Shown piece by piece: positions 43,066-51,917 of a stretch of 64,000 nt of DNA; within the stretch, counting starts at the first letter, position 1, and each line of letters starts with the position of its first letter. Below the pieces are notes generated by a model, which worked only from the letters and a program-made list of their open reading frames with translations, was not told where the DNA came from and did not search any database. Position numbers and translations under genes: made by a program. The stretch covers positions 1-64,000 of the forward strand of contig NZ_MJAJ01000028.1 in the NCBI RefSeq assembly GCF_001746365.1. The letters run 5' to 3'. Source of the stretch: Streptomyces sp. LUP30. Lineage in GTDB: Bacteria; Actinomycetota; Actinomycetes; Streptomycetales; Streptomycetaceae.

Positions 43066-43350
43066 GGTCGGCTTCCTGGCCGCGGTTGCTTCTAGCGGAG
43101 CGGCCTGAACTGCCTGACCGCCCGGTGACACCACTCCCCAGGTCATCCGTTCGACAGGGGGGCACAGTCATGCCGGGCTCGGAGGCCAGCGGCCCTCTTG
43201 CAGGACCGCGAAGGAGATAACGGGGAGTGCCTGAGCCGGCCATGACTTTGGCGGTCCGTGCGCGTGTTGCCTGGTGCGAGGGTTGCGCCGGGTGTATTCA
43301 GGCACCAAGCCTTGGGGTGTTTCTGCGGGGCGGGGATCGGGGGTGAACTG

Positions 43351-44313
43351 GTGGCAGGCGGAGCGTTCGAGGAGCTGTCCCAGACGGGCGAGCTGGGGCC
43401 GCAGACGTTTGAGTTGCTGCGGCGTTTGGTGCATCAGGTGCGCCACGCTTCGGGGTTTCCCCCGCCGGAGGGCTACGCGCAGTGGAGTGATGACGCGGCC
43501 TACGAGGTGATCACCGCCATGCTGACCCGTGAGGGTGCGGGGCAGCAGTTCGTGACCAGGTGTTTTGCGCTGTCCGTGGACGATGCGTCGCTGGAGCGGC
43601 TGTTCCTCGCGTCGATCAAGAACTTCCTCATCGATGAGGCGAAGAAGACCCCGCGGGGCAAGCTGCGACGCCGTATCGCCCGCCTGATGGGCGAGGATGC
43701 CGCCTTTCGCCGGGCGGCGGGTTCGCCGCCGCGGTGGGCGCTGAGCGATCATCCTCCGGACACGGTATGGCAGGGTGATCTCGACGATCTCATTGCCGAG
43801 GCCTGGCGCGTACGCGGCATCGGTATCACCCGCTGGAATCATTCCGGCCCCACGCCGCGGCAGACGGTTCACGCCCTCAAGACCGTCCTTGTCCATGTCC
43901 TCAGGTACGCCCGTGGGGCGGTGCGGGAGGAGGACCTGGCCAAGGTGCTCGAGTCCCGGTTCGAGCTGGTGGCTGCGGCAAGTTTCACGCTGTTGTACGC
44001 CGACGAAGGGACCTTGGCCGACTTGGCCGAGGCCGCCACGGCCACGTCGGCGGATCCCACGGGAGCCGGCGGCGACGCCGAGGGCATCTGGCAGCGGCTG
44101 ACTGCGAACGAACGCCTGAGCCTGCCCTACCTGGACGAAGACGCCCATCACGCCGCGCAGTTGCTGGAGATCGGACAGCAGCAGGCAGCCGCCGTGCTGG
44201 CCGGCCTGAAGGAGAAACTCCGGCTGGCTCTGTCCCAGGACGGCGATCCCGCGGCAATCATGCAGGCCCTGCTCAGCCGCTGCACGGATCCGTCCTCCGA
44301 GACGGCCCTGTGA
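43351..44313 (+). CDS. Sigma-factor-like protein at the head of the Ubl operon
   Basis: A 320-residue protein not firmly recognised. The N-terminal part (TFELLRRLVHQVRHASGFPPPEGY; then LFLASIKNFLIDEAKKTPRGKLRRRIARLM) resembles a sigma-70 region 2 layout, and near the C-terminus LPYLDEDAHHAAQLLEIGQQQAAAVLAGLKEKL resembles a region 4-type helix-turn-helix. It may direct transcription of the operon that follows. The GTG at 43351 after a GGGGG tract is a better start than the GTG at 43258. It is 67 bases before the next gene. Confidence 0.55.
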   Translation: MAGGAFEELSQTGELGPQTFELLRRLVHQVRHASGFPPPEGYAQWSDDAAYEVITAMLTREGAGQQFVTRCFALSVDDASLERLFLASIKNFLIDEAKKTPRGKLRRRIARLMGEDAAFRRAAGSPPRWALSDHPPDTVWQGDLDDLIAEAWRVRGIGITRWNHSGPTPRQTVHALKTVLVHVLRYARGAVREEDLAKVLESRFELVAAASFTLLYADEGTLADLAEAATATSADPTGAGGDAEGIWQRLTANERLSLPYLDEDAHHAAQLLEIGQQQAAAVLAGLKEKLRLALSQDGDPAAIMQALLSRCTDPSSETAL

Positions 44314-44380
44314 TGTCGTCCGTATCCAGTGGGAAGAGAATGCGCTGATGGACCGCAGCCGAGGAGAGGGGGACAGCGAG

Positions 44381-45292
44381 ATGGAACCTGCCCACAGCAG
44401 TGCCTATCAACGGCTGGTGGCCGCCGCGGCAGGACTGAAGGTGCCCGATGCCGTCCGGAAGGTCGCCACCGCATCACCCAAAGATCCTGAACCCGGCCAG
44501 ATCTGGCGGGCGGTGTGGGAGCACACCATCCAACTGCTGGTGATCACGGCGGTCGGCGACGACACGGTGCAGACCGTGCCGCTCTCCCTGGAACAATACG
44601 CCGACGCGGACACCCTGCTACTGCCCGCCGGCGCTTCCACGCTGGAGCAGCCGCTGGCCCTGTGGTGGGGTTTGAAAGGACCGTTGCCCTGGCACGTGCT
44701 GGAACGCCAGATCAGCGAGCTGACCATGCCGCTGCCTGCCTCCAACGGCCCGAATCTGCCGCAAGAATTGCCGTCCGGGGCGCAGTGGGGGAGTCCCGCG
44801 CCCTCGCCTGCCGCGGCGGCACTGGAATACCGGGGCCTGCTGGCGGACCAGATGGCGGCCCTGAGCACTGCACGCTGGGCACCGCAAGGATCCGGCGGCC
44901 TGCCCCAGCTGTTGAGGAAACACGCGGTCACCGTGCAGCAGCTGGCCGGTCACCTGCAGCTGCCGCCTCCCCAGGCCCTGGACGTATGGCGCGGACAGCA
45001 CCCCCTCACGGCCGAGCAGGCGCAGCAGCTTGCTGCTGTGCTTGGCCTGTCCGCAGACGACGTTCTGGCGGCCAACCCCGCGCTGCCGCCTCCCGTGGTT
45101 CACGAACTGAGCCGCCCGCCGCGCCGCACGCAGGTGCGGGCTCTTGCCGCCCAACTCTCCGAGGACGAGCAGCAGGCCCGACTGCGCGCCGCCTACGGCA
45201 TCTTCACGCTCGCGGCCCGCCAGGACGACCGCACACACCCGGACTGGGTGGCCCGCACGGACCACTACTTCGAACTGCACCTGGGGCAGTAG
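44381..45292 (+). CDS. HTH protein paired with an ImmA/IrrE peptidase
   Basis: A 303-residue protein. Residues about 190-245 (LRKHAVTVQQLAGHLQLPPPQALDVWRG then LTAEQAQQLAAVLGLSADDVLAA) look like an XRE-type helix-turn-helix. The N-terminal half is unassigned. HTH proteins next to ImmA/IrrE peptidases are usually repressors cut by the peptidase. The ATG at 44381 follows GAGGAGAGGGGG; an ATG at 44348 is less likely. Ends eight bases before the peptidase gene. Confidence 0.6.
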   Translation: MEPAHSSAYQRLVAAAAGLKVPDAVRKVATASPKDPEPGQIWRAVWEHTIQLLVITAVGDDTVQTVPLSLEQYADADTLLLPAGASTLEQPLALWWGLKGPLPWHVLERQISELTMPLPASNGPNLPQELPSGAQWGSPAPSPAAAALEYRGLLADQMAALSTARWAPQGSGGLPQLLRKHAVTVQQLAGHLQLPPPQALDVWRGQHPLTAEQAQQLAAVLGLSADDVLAANPALPPPVVHELSRPPRRTQVRALAAQLSEDEQQARLRAAYGIFTLAARQDDRTHPDWVARTDHYFELHLGQ

Positions 45293-45300
45293 GAGCCGGG

Positions 45301-46326
45301 ATGGTCAACTACGTACTCGCTGCCACTGCGCGCACCCAGGCGATAGCGATAACCCAGGAACTGGAAACCCGCAGACCGGGCGCAGCCCAGCGCCTGGGAC
45401 AGGGTGCTCTGGCCGAGCTACAGACGTGGCTGCAGCTGACGGTCCGGCAGGTCGCCGAGGACCAGACCGGCGCTCGGTGCAGCGTCTCCGGCGCCTACGA
45501 TGCCGGCCCGCCTCCCCGTATCTCCGTCGCCTCCTCCACCAGTCCAGCCCGGCGGGACTTCACCGCTCTGCACGAGCTGGGCCATCACCTGCAGAAAAAC
45601 AGCTTCGACCTGATGGCAGCCTTCGAACGCGAGCCCGATGGCGGAGTGCTGCTGGAGGAGGCGGCCTGTGACGCGTTCGCTGCCGAGATCCTGCTGCCCG
45701 CACCGCTCGTGGACCGTCACCTGGCCTCCACCGGGCCCACCGCCCCCGCCCTCGCCCAGCTGTGGCAGGACAGCCGAGCCTCCCGCATGGCGGTGTGCGT
45801 CCGGGCCGTTCAGCACCTGCCCGCCCCCGGACATGTCCTCCTCCTCGACGCCGGCGGACACCTCGCCTTCGCCGCCTCCCACGGCCTCCCGCCGCTGCGG
45901 CGCGGCAGCTTCCAGGGCGACATCCCCGTCATCGACCGGGCCCGCTCCGGCTCCGGACGCGCCCAGGGAACCACCCAGGTCCGCTACCGCGACGGCATCC
46001 TGGGACGCGAACTGCACGCGCAGACCGCACCGATGGACGGCTACCTCGTCGCCGTCCTCGTCGCCGACTCCGCCCCCTGGCGCACCTTCACCGCGCCCAC
46101 CAAGGACACCGGCCCCCAGACCCGCGAATACCTCTGCGCTCACTGCGACGAGGAATACCGCTCCTTCGAACCCGCCTGCTCCGCCTGCCGCACCCCGCCA
46201 TGCCCCGAGTGCGGCCACTGCGCCTGCACACCCCGCGTGAACGAACGTCTGTGCCCCGCCTGCTTCATCAAGCACCCGCCCGCCATGTTCCCCGACGGCA
46301 GCGACCGCTGCCTCGACTGCTCCTGA
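45301..46326 (+). CDS. ImmA/IrrE-type zinc metallopeptidase with C-terminal zinc ribbons
   Basis: A 341-residue protein. The zinc-protease motif HELGHH is at residues 91-96, and the third-ligand region EEAACDAFAAEILLP follows near 118. The last 60 residues contain four CxxC pairs (CAHCDEE, CSACRTPPCPECGHC, CPAC, CLDC), which look like tandem zinc ribbons, unusual for this family. ImmA/IrrE enzymes cleave repressors under stress and turn on mobile-element or defence genes. Position between the HTH gene and the ubiquitin-like genes suggests that it triggers the operon or processes a substrate. Confidence 0.85.
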   Translation: MVNYVLAATARTQAIAITQELETRRPGAAQRLGQGALAELQTWLQLTVRQVAEDQTGARCSVSGAYDAGPPPRISVASSTSPARRDFTALHELGHHLQKNSFDLMAAFEREPDGGVLLEEAACDAFAAEILLPAPLVDRHLASTGPTAPALAQLWQDSRASRMAVCVRAVQHLPAPGHVLLLDAGGHLAFAASHGLPPLRRGSFQGDIPVIDRARSGSGRAQGTTQVRYRDGILGRELHAQTAPMDGYLVAVLVADSAPWRTFTAPTKDTGPQTREYLCAHCDEEYRSFEPACSACRTPPCPECGHCACTPRVNERLCPACFIKHPPAMFPDGSDRCLDCS

Positions 46327-46469
46327 CACCCCGCCAGCCCCATCAGGCACCCGCCTCTCGCTACCCGCGAGTTATGTCGTCCGTCCCAGGCGAAGCACCC
46401 CACACCCGGGGTGACGGGCCCCGGAGCCGGCCGCCGGATGCCTCGCACGCAAGGCCGGCAGGGAAAGAC

Positions 46470-46754
46470 ATGGCTATCCAGATCACCGCAGTACGCCTGT
46501 CCGCCGGCGGAAGCAGGCACGAGCACATCGTCCGCCTCTGGTGGACCAACCCGGCGACTGACAAGACCGGCGAGAACACCCGGGCACAGATCGTCACCTG
46601 GATCGAAGACGAAGGCGGCCAGGCCCACACCAGCGACGCGGACGGCCACCGGGCGACCGTCGCCGTGATCACTCCGGACCATGGCGAGAAATACCTGCGG
46701 ACCCACGCCGACCGCGTGTGGACCGACAACCTCCTGGCCCTTCCCCGACGCTGA
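46470..46754 (+). CDS. DUF3892 family protein
   Basis: A 94-residue protein: AIQITAVRLSAGGSRHEHIVRLWW, a central VTWIEDEGG and the ending KYLRTHADRVWTDNLLALPRR are characteristic of DUF3892. Function unknown; this small beta-rich domain is common in actinobacteria and phage-related regions. ATG behind GGGAAAG. It is 156 bases before the ubiquitin-like gene in the same direction. Confidence 0.8.
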   Translation: MAIQITAVRLSAGGSRHEHIVRLWWTNPATDKTGENTRAQIVTWIEDEGGQAHTSDADGHRATVAVITPDHGEKYLRTHADRVWTDNLLALPRR

Positions 46755-46909
46755 CCCCCGCAGCCCCAGGGCCGGCCCGCCGACCGTGCCACGCCGCACG
46801 TGCACACGGCCGACGACGCCCCGCCCGCGGCCGTGCCCGCCGCGGGCGACAGACCCAGGCCCCGCAGCGCGGGGCCGAACACCGGACATGCCATCGCAGG
46901 AGGAACCTG

Positions 46910-47170
46910 ATGCCGCAGGACGACCACGGACACCACACCGTCACGATCATCATCAACACCCGCCCCTACGACTGGGAGGCGAAGGAGATCACCTTCGAGC
47001 AGGCCGTCGAACTGGCCTACCCCGGCCAGCCACCGACCGAGCAGGACACGTACACGGTCCGCTACAGCCGCGGCCACGACGGCCACGGATCGGGCAGTCT
47101 GACGGCCGGCCACAGCGTGAAGGTCAAGAACGGAATGGTCTTCGATGTCTACCGCACTTCTCGCTCGTGA
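46910..47170 (+). CDS. Ubiquitin-like protein of the multiubiquitin family
   Basis: An 86-residue protein with one beta-grasp, ubiquitin-like domain: VTIIINTRPYDWEAKEITF, EQAVELAYPG, TVRYSRG and SLTAGHSVKVKNGMVFDVYRT match the bacterial multiubiquitin unit in order. Many homologues have two or more units; this has one. It ends TSRS with no di-glycine, so any conjugation would use a different C-terminal residue or need trimming. Good GGAGGAA site. Overlaps the E1-like gene by 26 bases, so coupling is tight. Confidence 0.85.
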   Translation: MPQDDHGHHTVTIIINTRPYDWEAKEITFEQAVELAYPGQPPTEQDTYTVRYSRGHDGHGSGSLTAGHSVKVKNGMVFDVYRTSRS

Positions 47171-48302
47171 CCCGGACCTGTCGCGCCTGCTCGACGACGG
47201 ATACGACGTCGCCCTGCAGGCGGGGCACCTGATCGTCCGCCACATCCCCTACGTCACCCAGGCCCGCAGCATCGGCTACGGCTTCCTCGCCTACCCGGTG
47301 ACCGTCAGCGGAGACCGTCTCGTCTCCGGTACCGACCACCGCATCTGGTTCGGGGGATCGGCCCCGTGCGACGAGCACGGCCGACCGCTCCCGCTGGCCA
47401 ATCCCGAAGCCCGCGCCATCACCGACGGCCTACAGGCGCAGTTCATGCTCTCCAGCAAGCCGGGCCCGGCCGGATACCCCGACGAGTACACGAAAGTCAC
47501 CGCCTACGCGCGCATCATCGCCGACCAGGCCCAGGCGATCGACCAAGCCGTCACGCCCACCCCCGGCGCGGCCTGGCAAGAGGTTGACGACGACAGCCCG
47601 TTCGCCTACCGGGACACCGCGACGTCCCGCGCGGGCCTTGCCGTCGTCAACCGCCGCTACCGCGGCCACCACATCGTGATCGTCGGCCTGGGAGGATCGG
47701 GAAGCTACATCCTGGACCAGGTCGCCAAGACCGAGGTCGACACCATTCGGCTCATCGACGGCGACACCTTCGACAACCACAACGCCTTCCGGGCACCAGG
47801 CGCGCCCACCCTCGAGACCCTGCGCAGCCGCCCCAACAAGGCCACCTACTTCGCCTCCCGCTACTCGCACATGCACCGCCGCATCACCCCCTGCGAGCAG
47901 TACCTGGACGAGGACAACCTCACCCTCCTCGAAGCGGCGACCTTCGTCTTCCTCGCCTCCGACGATGCAGCGGGCAAACCCGCCGTCATGGACTGGTTGG
48001 AAGCCCACGACGTGCCGTTCATCGACGTCGGCATGGGCATCGAGGAGATCGACGGTCGGCTCAGCGGGCTGCTGCGCGTGACGACCAGCCTGCCCGGGCG
48101 GCGTGCACCAGTCCGCGGACGCATCCCCACCCCGGCACCCGAACGCGACGCCTACGCGCGCAACATCCAGACCGCAGACCTCAACGCCCTCAACGCGATC
48201 CTCGCCGTCAACCGCTGGAAACTCTACGCAGACGCCGCCGCCGAAGGCTTCGCCACCTACTCGCTGATCACCAACGAGATCGCCAACGAGGACCTACCGT
48301 GA
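47145..48302 (+). CDS. ThiF-type E1-like enzyme with an E2-like N-terminal domain
   Basis: A 385-residue protein. The C-terminal part (from about residue 170) is a ThiF/E1 adenylation domain: GLGGSGS nucleotide loop near 181-187, IDGDTFDNHN with the adenine-binding Asp, and FLASDDAAGK. The N-terminal 150 residues resemble the E2-like domain found fused to such E1s in bacterial multiubiquitin operons; HRIWFGGSAPCDEHGRPL includes the most likely active Cys. It would adenylate the C-terminus of the protein at 46910 and pass it on. Its stop overlaps the DUF6527 start. Confidence 0.85.
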   Translation: MSTALLARDPDLSRLLDDGYDVALQAGHLIVRHIPYVTQARSIGYGFLAYPVTVSGDRLVSGTDHRIWFGGSAPCDEHGRPLPLANPEARAITDGLQAQFMLSSKPGPAGYPDEYTKVTAYARIIADQAQAIDQAVTPTPGAAWQEVDDDSPFAYRDTATSRAGLAVVNRRYRGHHIVIVGLGGSGSYILDQVAKTEVDTIRLIDGDTFDNHNAFRAPGAPTLETLRSRPNKATYFASRYSHMHRRITPCEQYLDEDNLTLLEAATFVFLASDDAAGKPAVMDWLEAHDVPFIDVGMGIEEIDGRLSGLLRVTTSLPGRRAPVRGRIPTPAPERDAYARNIQTADLNALNAILAVNRWKLYADAAAEGFATYSLITNEIANEDLP

Positions 48303-48700
48303 GCGCAGCCAGCCGCCTTCGCCCGGCCTTCGTCGAAACCTTCCCGGCCACCCTGGACCAGGGAGTGCTGTACATCTCCATCACCTACCGCACCTGCGGG
48401 CACCTGTGCTGCTGCGGCTGCGGAGAAGAAGTCATCACACCGCTGTCACCAGCACAGTGGTCTGTCACCTACAACGGCGAGACCGTGTCCCTGGCACCCT
48501 CGATCGGCAACTGGGCACTTGCCTGCCAGTCCCACTACTGGATCCGCAACGGCGATATCCACTGGAGCCGACGCTACTCGGCCCAAGAAATCGCCGCCAA
48601 CTGCGAACGCGACCGCGGACGACTCGACGAGGCTAGTGCCGATGCCGACCGCACGTCCCTGGCCAGGCTGCGTCGGCGCCTGAACCGATGGCGCCGATAA
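48299..48700 (+). CDS. DUF6527 family protein of the Ubl operon
   Basis: A 133-residue protein. A cysteine cluster (CGHLCCCGCGEEV) near residue 38, then WSVTYNGETVSLAPSIGNW and CQSHYWIRNG, match DUF6527, which regularly accompanies multiubiquitin and E1 genes. A metal-binding or peptidase-like role is possible, for example processing of the Ubl tail or removal of conjugates. GTG start overlapping the E1 stop by four bases. Confidence 0.82.
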   Translation: MSAASRLRPAFVETFPATLDQGVLYISITYRTCGHLCCCGCGEEVITPLSPAQWSVTYNGETVSLAPSIGNWALACQSHYWIRNGDIHWSRRYSAQEIAANCERDRGRLDEASADADRTSLARLRRRLNRWRR

Positions 48701-49042
48701 GTCAGCCAGAAGAGGCACACCCTCCCACAACTGCCACTTCGCACGGCTGGTCCGACGGCCAGACACCCCAGGACCAGGCTCTCCTGGCCTTGGATCACTG
48801 TCGCCATCGAGGAGCGGGAAACGATCCCCGCACGGGCGATGTGTCGGACAGCAAGAACGTCACCCGGCTGTGACCCACGCCCATCTCACGGACAGGCCCC
48901 ACGCACGCGGGGAAGAACCGTCGTGGGCTGGGCCGGGATCGGCAAGCTTTCTGCTCGCTCTGGCGGCTGACGATATGGGCGAGGCGGCGTTGCTGTCGGG
49001 ACTGACGTGGCAGGATGGGAGATCACGTGGAGTGGGGGCGCA
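48701..49042. other. Intergenic space with a solitary CRISPR-like repeat
   Basis: About 340 bases between the Ubl operon and the AIPR operon. GGCCCCACGCACGCGGGGAAGAAC at 48895-48918 matches the island's CRISPR repeat at most positions, with no second copy 61 bases away on either side. Promoter elements for the following operon are expected but none is clear. Confidence 0.5.
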
Positions 49043-49774
49043 TTGAGCGAGTACCGCGAGTTTGTCTACCTGTCAGATGCGAAGCTTCAGCAGTTCTCGC
49101 TGCCGCGGCGGCTGGCTTTGCCCGGTGCCCTGCGGCTGAACACCCCTGTGGGGGGTGTCGATGTCGATGCGCCGGCAGCCGACAGTGAGCGCGACCGGAT
49201 GCGGCAGCTGGAAAAGCTCGACAAGCACCTGGGGGAGCGGGCGGAGTGGTTTGCCCAGCCGGGACTGCGCCCGGCCCAGTGGGTGTGGTTCGAGGCGCCG
49301 CTGCGCTGTGTCACGCTGCAGGGCGACTACCAGCACATGGTGCTCTTTGCCGACCCCGCTCCGGGGGAGGACCCGTCCTATGAGCAGCAGACGGGCTGCC
49401 GCCTGCTGCTGCATGGATCCTCCCGCCACCTGCGGGGCTTCGCACCAGCCGCGGTCGAGGCCCCTGCGCTGGAGGGCATCGACGGCGGCTCCAGCTTCGC
49501 TACGACCTTCCTGACCACTGCCGGGCAGGCGGTACGTGCCCTGTCCCTGGAGCACGATGTGGCGGCCGAGGGCGTGACGCCCCCGCCCAGCGGACTGAAC
49601 GGGGCGGGCGTGCGGGAGTTGCTCGAGGCGATCGACGCCCGCCATGGCCAGGTGCCCGGTGCCTGGATGTCCGGACTGGCCCGCGTGACGGCCGAGTTGC
49701 TGGCCACCGACACGGCGGCGCGCTGCGTGGTGGCCAGCCCGCTGAGCGTGGAGTACGTGCGCGACCCGGCGTGA
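49043..49774 (+). CDS. Uncharacterised protein heading the AIPR-kinase operon
   Basis: A 243-residue protein. The start SEYREFVYLSDAKLQQF resembles the N-terminus of a Streptomyces family often labelled DUF7019 (YVSDAK motif), but I am not certain. No catalytic motif is visible. A GTG at 49007 gives 12 more residues; the TTG at 49043 follows GGAGTGGGGG and lines up with the family start. It precedes the AIPR gene by 42 bases in the same direction, so it is probably part of that module. Confidence 0.55.
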   Translation: MSEYREFVYLSDAKLQQFSLPRRLALPGALRLNTPVGGVDVDAPAADSERDRMRQLEKLDKHLGERAEWFAQPGLRPAQWVWFEAPLRCVTLQGDYQHMVLFADPAPGEDPSYEQQTGCRLLLHGSSRHLRGFAPAAVEAPALEGIDGGSSFATTFLTTAGQAVRALSLEHDVAAEGVTPPPSGLNGAGVRELLEAIDARHGQVPGAWMSGLARVTAELLATDTAARCVVASPLSVEYVRDPA

Positions 49775-49816
49775 GCGGCCGGCGCACGGGGCACTGACGA
49801 CGAAAGGGACTGCTCG

Positions 49817-51916
49817 GTGAACGATTCCGCCCTGCCTAACACGATGCGGTTTGTGCGGAATTATCTCACGCACACCTACAGGCCGTGGATCGATCTGTCC
49901 GACGTCGCCCCCCGCTCTCCTCAGGAGCGGGACATCGTCCTGCTGTCTCGGGCTCTGGCCGCCCAGGCCGTCAGCATGCTCACCGACTGCAGCCCTCAGG
50001 AGGCTGCCGCATCCGTCGTGGACGGCCCAGGAGACTCCGGCATCGACGCCATCGCGTTCTCCAAGGGCGGCTCCGACATCTGGCTTGTGCAGGCGAAATG
50101 GAGCGACAAGGGCCGCGCCCGACTGGGGGAGAAGGACGCCGCCGTCCTGGTGACCGGACTGCAACGCCTGGCCGACCAGCGCTACGAGGGTTTCAACTCC
50201 CGCATCCGCGCATCGATCCATCGGATCAACGAGGCCTTGAGTTCCCCCCGCTGCCGGGTTCATCTGGTGGCGGCGCTGGCCGGCGACGCCCGCCTGGCCC
50301 CTCAGGTGGAGCGGCAACTGGCTTTGGTGGGAGAAGGCTTCGGCTTCGCCGGCCGCGTCCCGGTCACCGTGCACACGCTGGGACTGGCCGACTTCCATTC
50401 CGCGGCGCGCGCCGACGCAGGCCCCAGCCCTGTGTCCCTGTCGGCAACCCTGACAGACGGCTGGCACCGCATCGACGTCCCCTATCAGGCCTACAGTGCG
50501 AGTGTCTCCGCCGATGAACTCGCGTCCTGGTACAACACCCACGGAGACCGGCTGTTCGATTCCGCTCTGCGTCCGTATTCCACCGGACGGCCCGACCCTG
50601 CGGCCTTGAGCCGGCTGCTCACCGCGCCGGAGGAATTCTGGTACTTCAGCAACGGCATCACCATGCTCTGTGACCGCATCGAAGCGAGCTTCCTCGCCCG
50701 CAGAGCAGCGGGTCAGCCGCTGCTCCTGCGGCTGCACAATGCCCGCGTCACCAACGGGGCTACGGTGGTCGCGACGGTCGCCCAGGCGGTCGACCAACAT
50801 CCCGCGACCGGCAACCTGGCGCTGGTGCCGGTGCGGATCATCTGCCTCGAAGGCGCCCCCGAAGACTTTGCCTCCGCCCTGACCCGGGCCGGCGAGACCG
50901 AAGGCTCCGCTGATCCCCTCGACTTCGTCGCACTCGATGCCTTCCAGCAGGCGCTGCGCGACGAGTTCGCTGACGAACTGCACAAGGAGTACGTCTACAA
51001 AAGGGGCGCGGTGGCACCCGCCCCGGACGCCGGCTGCACCATGCAGGAAGCGGCCGTCGCCCTGGCCTGCGCGCATCCGGACGTCTCGCTGACCGCCCGG
51101 GCCAGCGCCGACCCCGCCTACCTGTGGCGCCCCGCTCCGGAAGGCGCCTACACGCGCCTGTTCGGAGGACGGCCCAGCGCCCGCCAGATCTGGCAATGCG
51201 TCTTGCTGCTGCGCCAGGTGAGAACTGCTCTGGCCTACGCCGCAGCGGGAGGACCGCCCCGCGTCCGCGATCTCGCCGAGCACGGCGATCTCCTGATCGC
51301 CCACCTCGTCTTCCGCAGCATTGATCCCGACCTCCTCGAAGAACTCTCCCAATCCGCTGACGGACTTGAGGACTGGACTGCCCAGCGCACCTGGGAGATC
51401 GCCGACCTCGTGGCCTCCGCGGTCGAGCGCCTCTTCGGCCAGCACCTCTTCCTGGCCAGTGTCTTCACCGACGAACGCCAAATCCACGTGCTCGCCGATG
51501 ACGTCACCCGTTCTCTCACCGCACCCCCCACCCTATTCACCCACGAGTCCTCCGGTGCCGGGCGCAGGCCCAACAGCGTCACCACGCTCGTCGACCACGC
51601 CCGTATCCCCGACGGCACACGGGTGATGTACCGGCCCAGCCCCACCGAAGAGCGCGCCATCGGCGAATGGCTCAGCGAAGACCCCCGCCGCTACCTCGCC
51701 ACCTGGACCAACGACCCGCGCCGCCCTCTGATCTGGGAAATCGACCAGCAGGCATACTCGCCCAGTGCCCTCGTTCGCCACATCTGGAGCGAAGCCGCGT
51801 GGCATGAAGCCCCTTCCGCCGTCCAGGGAGCCCGCAGCTGGGTTGTTCCCGGCGAAGGCACGCTCGCTGACCTGGCCGAGGCGCTCATCCCGGCCACCGG
51901 AAACGGCGGCGCCTGA
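49817..51916 (+). CDS. AIPR-family abortive-infection protein with nuclease-like N-terminus
   Basis: A 699-residue protein. The N-terminal domain has a PD-(D/E)xK nuclease pattern: GDSGIDAI near residue 74 and the QAKW motif near 92. The central AIPR domain has FWYFSNGITML near 274 and RVTNGATVV near 310. The C-terminal 110 residues (GRRPNSVTTLVDHARIPDGTRV to WVVPGEGTLADLAEAL) resemble a RAMA-type domain linked to restriction enzymes. AIPR proteins are phage-resistance effectors that probably cut nucleic acid. GTG start. The kinase gene follows after one base. Confidence 0.8.
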   Translation: MNDSALPNTMRFVRNYLTHTYRPWIDLSDVAPRSPQERDIVLLSRALAAQAVSMLTDCSPQEAAASVVDGPGDSGIDAIAFSKGGSDIWLVQAKWSDKGRARLGEKDAAVLVTGLQRLADQRYEGFNSRIRASIHRINEALSSPRCRVHLVAALAGDARLAPQVERQLALVGEGFGFAGRVPVTVHTLGLADFHSAARADAGPSPVSLSATLTDGWHRIDVPYQAYSASVSADELASWYNTHGDRLFDSALRPYSTGRPDPAALSRLLTAPEEFWYFSNGITMLCDRIEASFLARRAAGQPLLLRLHNARVTNGATVVATVAQAVDQHPATGNLALVPVRIICLEGAPEDFASALTRAGETEGSADPLDFVALDAFQQALRDEFADELHKEYVYKRGAVAPAPDAGCTMQEAAVALACAHPDVSLTARASADPAYLWRPAPEGAYTRLFGGRPSARQIWQCVLLLRQVRTALAYAAAGGPPRVRDLAEHGDLLIAHLVFRSIDPDLLEELSQSADGLEDWTAQRTWEIADLVASAVERLFGQHLFLASVFTDERQIHVLADDVTRSLTAPPTLFTHESSGAGRRPNSVTTLVDHARIPDGTRVMYRPSPTEERAIGEWLSEDPRRYLATWTNDPRRPLIWEIDQQAYSPSALVRHIWSEAAWHEAPSAVQGARSWVVPGEGTLADLAEALIPATGNGGA

Positions 51917-51917
51917 C

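Noticed and set aside
42525..43095. Short open frames across array B
   Set aside because: They run through CRISPR repeats and spacers and have no ribosome sites.
48688..48873. Small plus-strand open frame after DUF6527
   Set aside because: No ribosome site or family match and it overlaps the end of the DUF6527 gene.
49073..51487. Minus-strand frame of 804 codons opposite the AIPR gene
   Set aside because: No recognisable domain; the plus strand carries AIPR motifs in order, so this is a codon-bias shadow.
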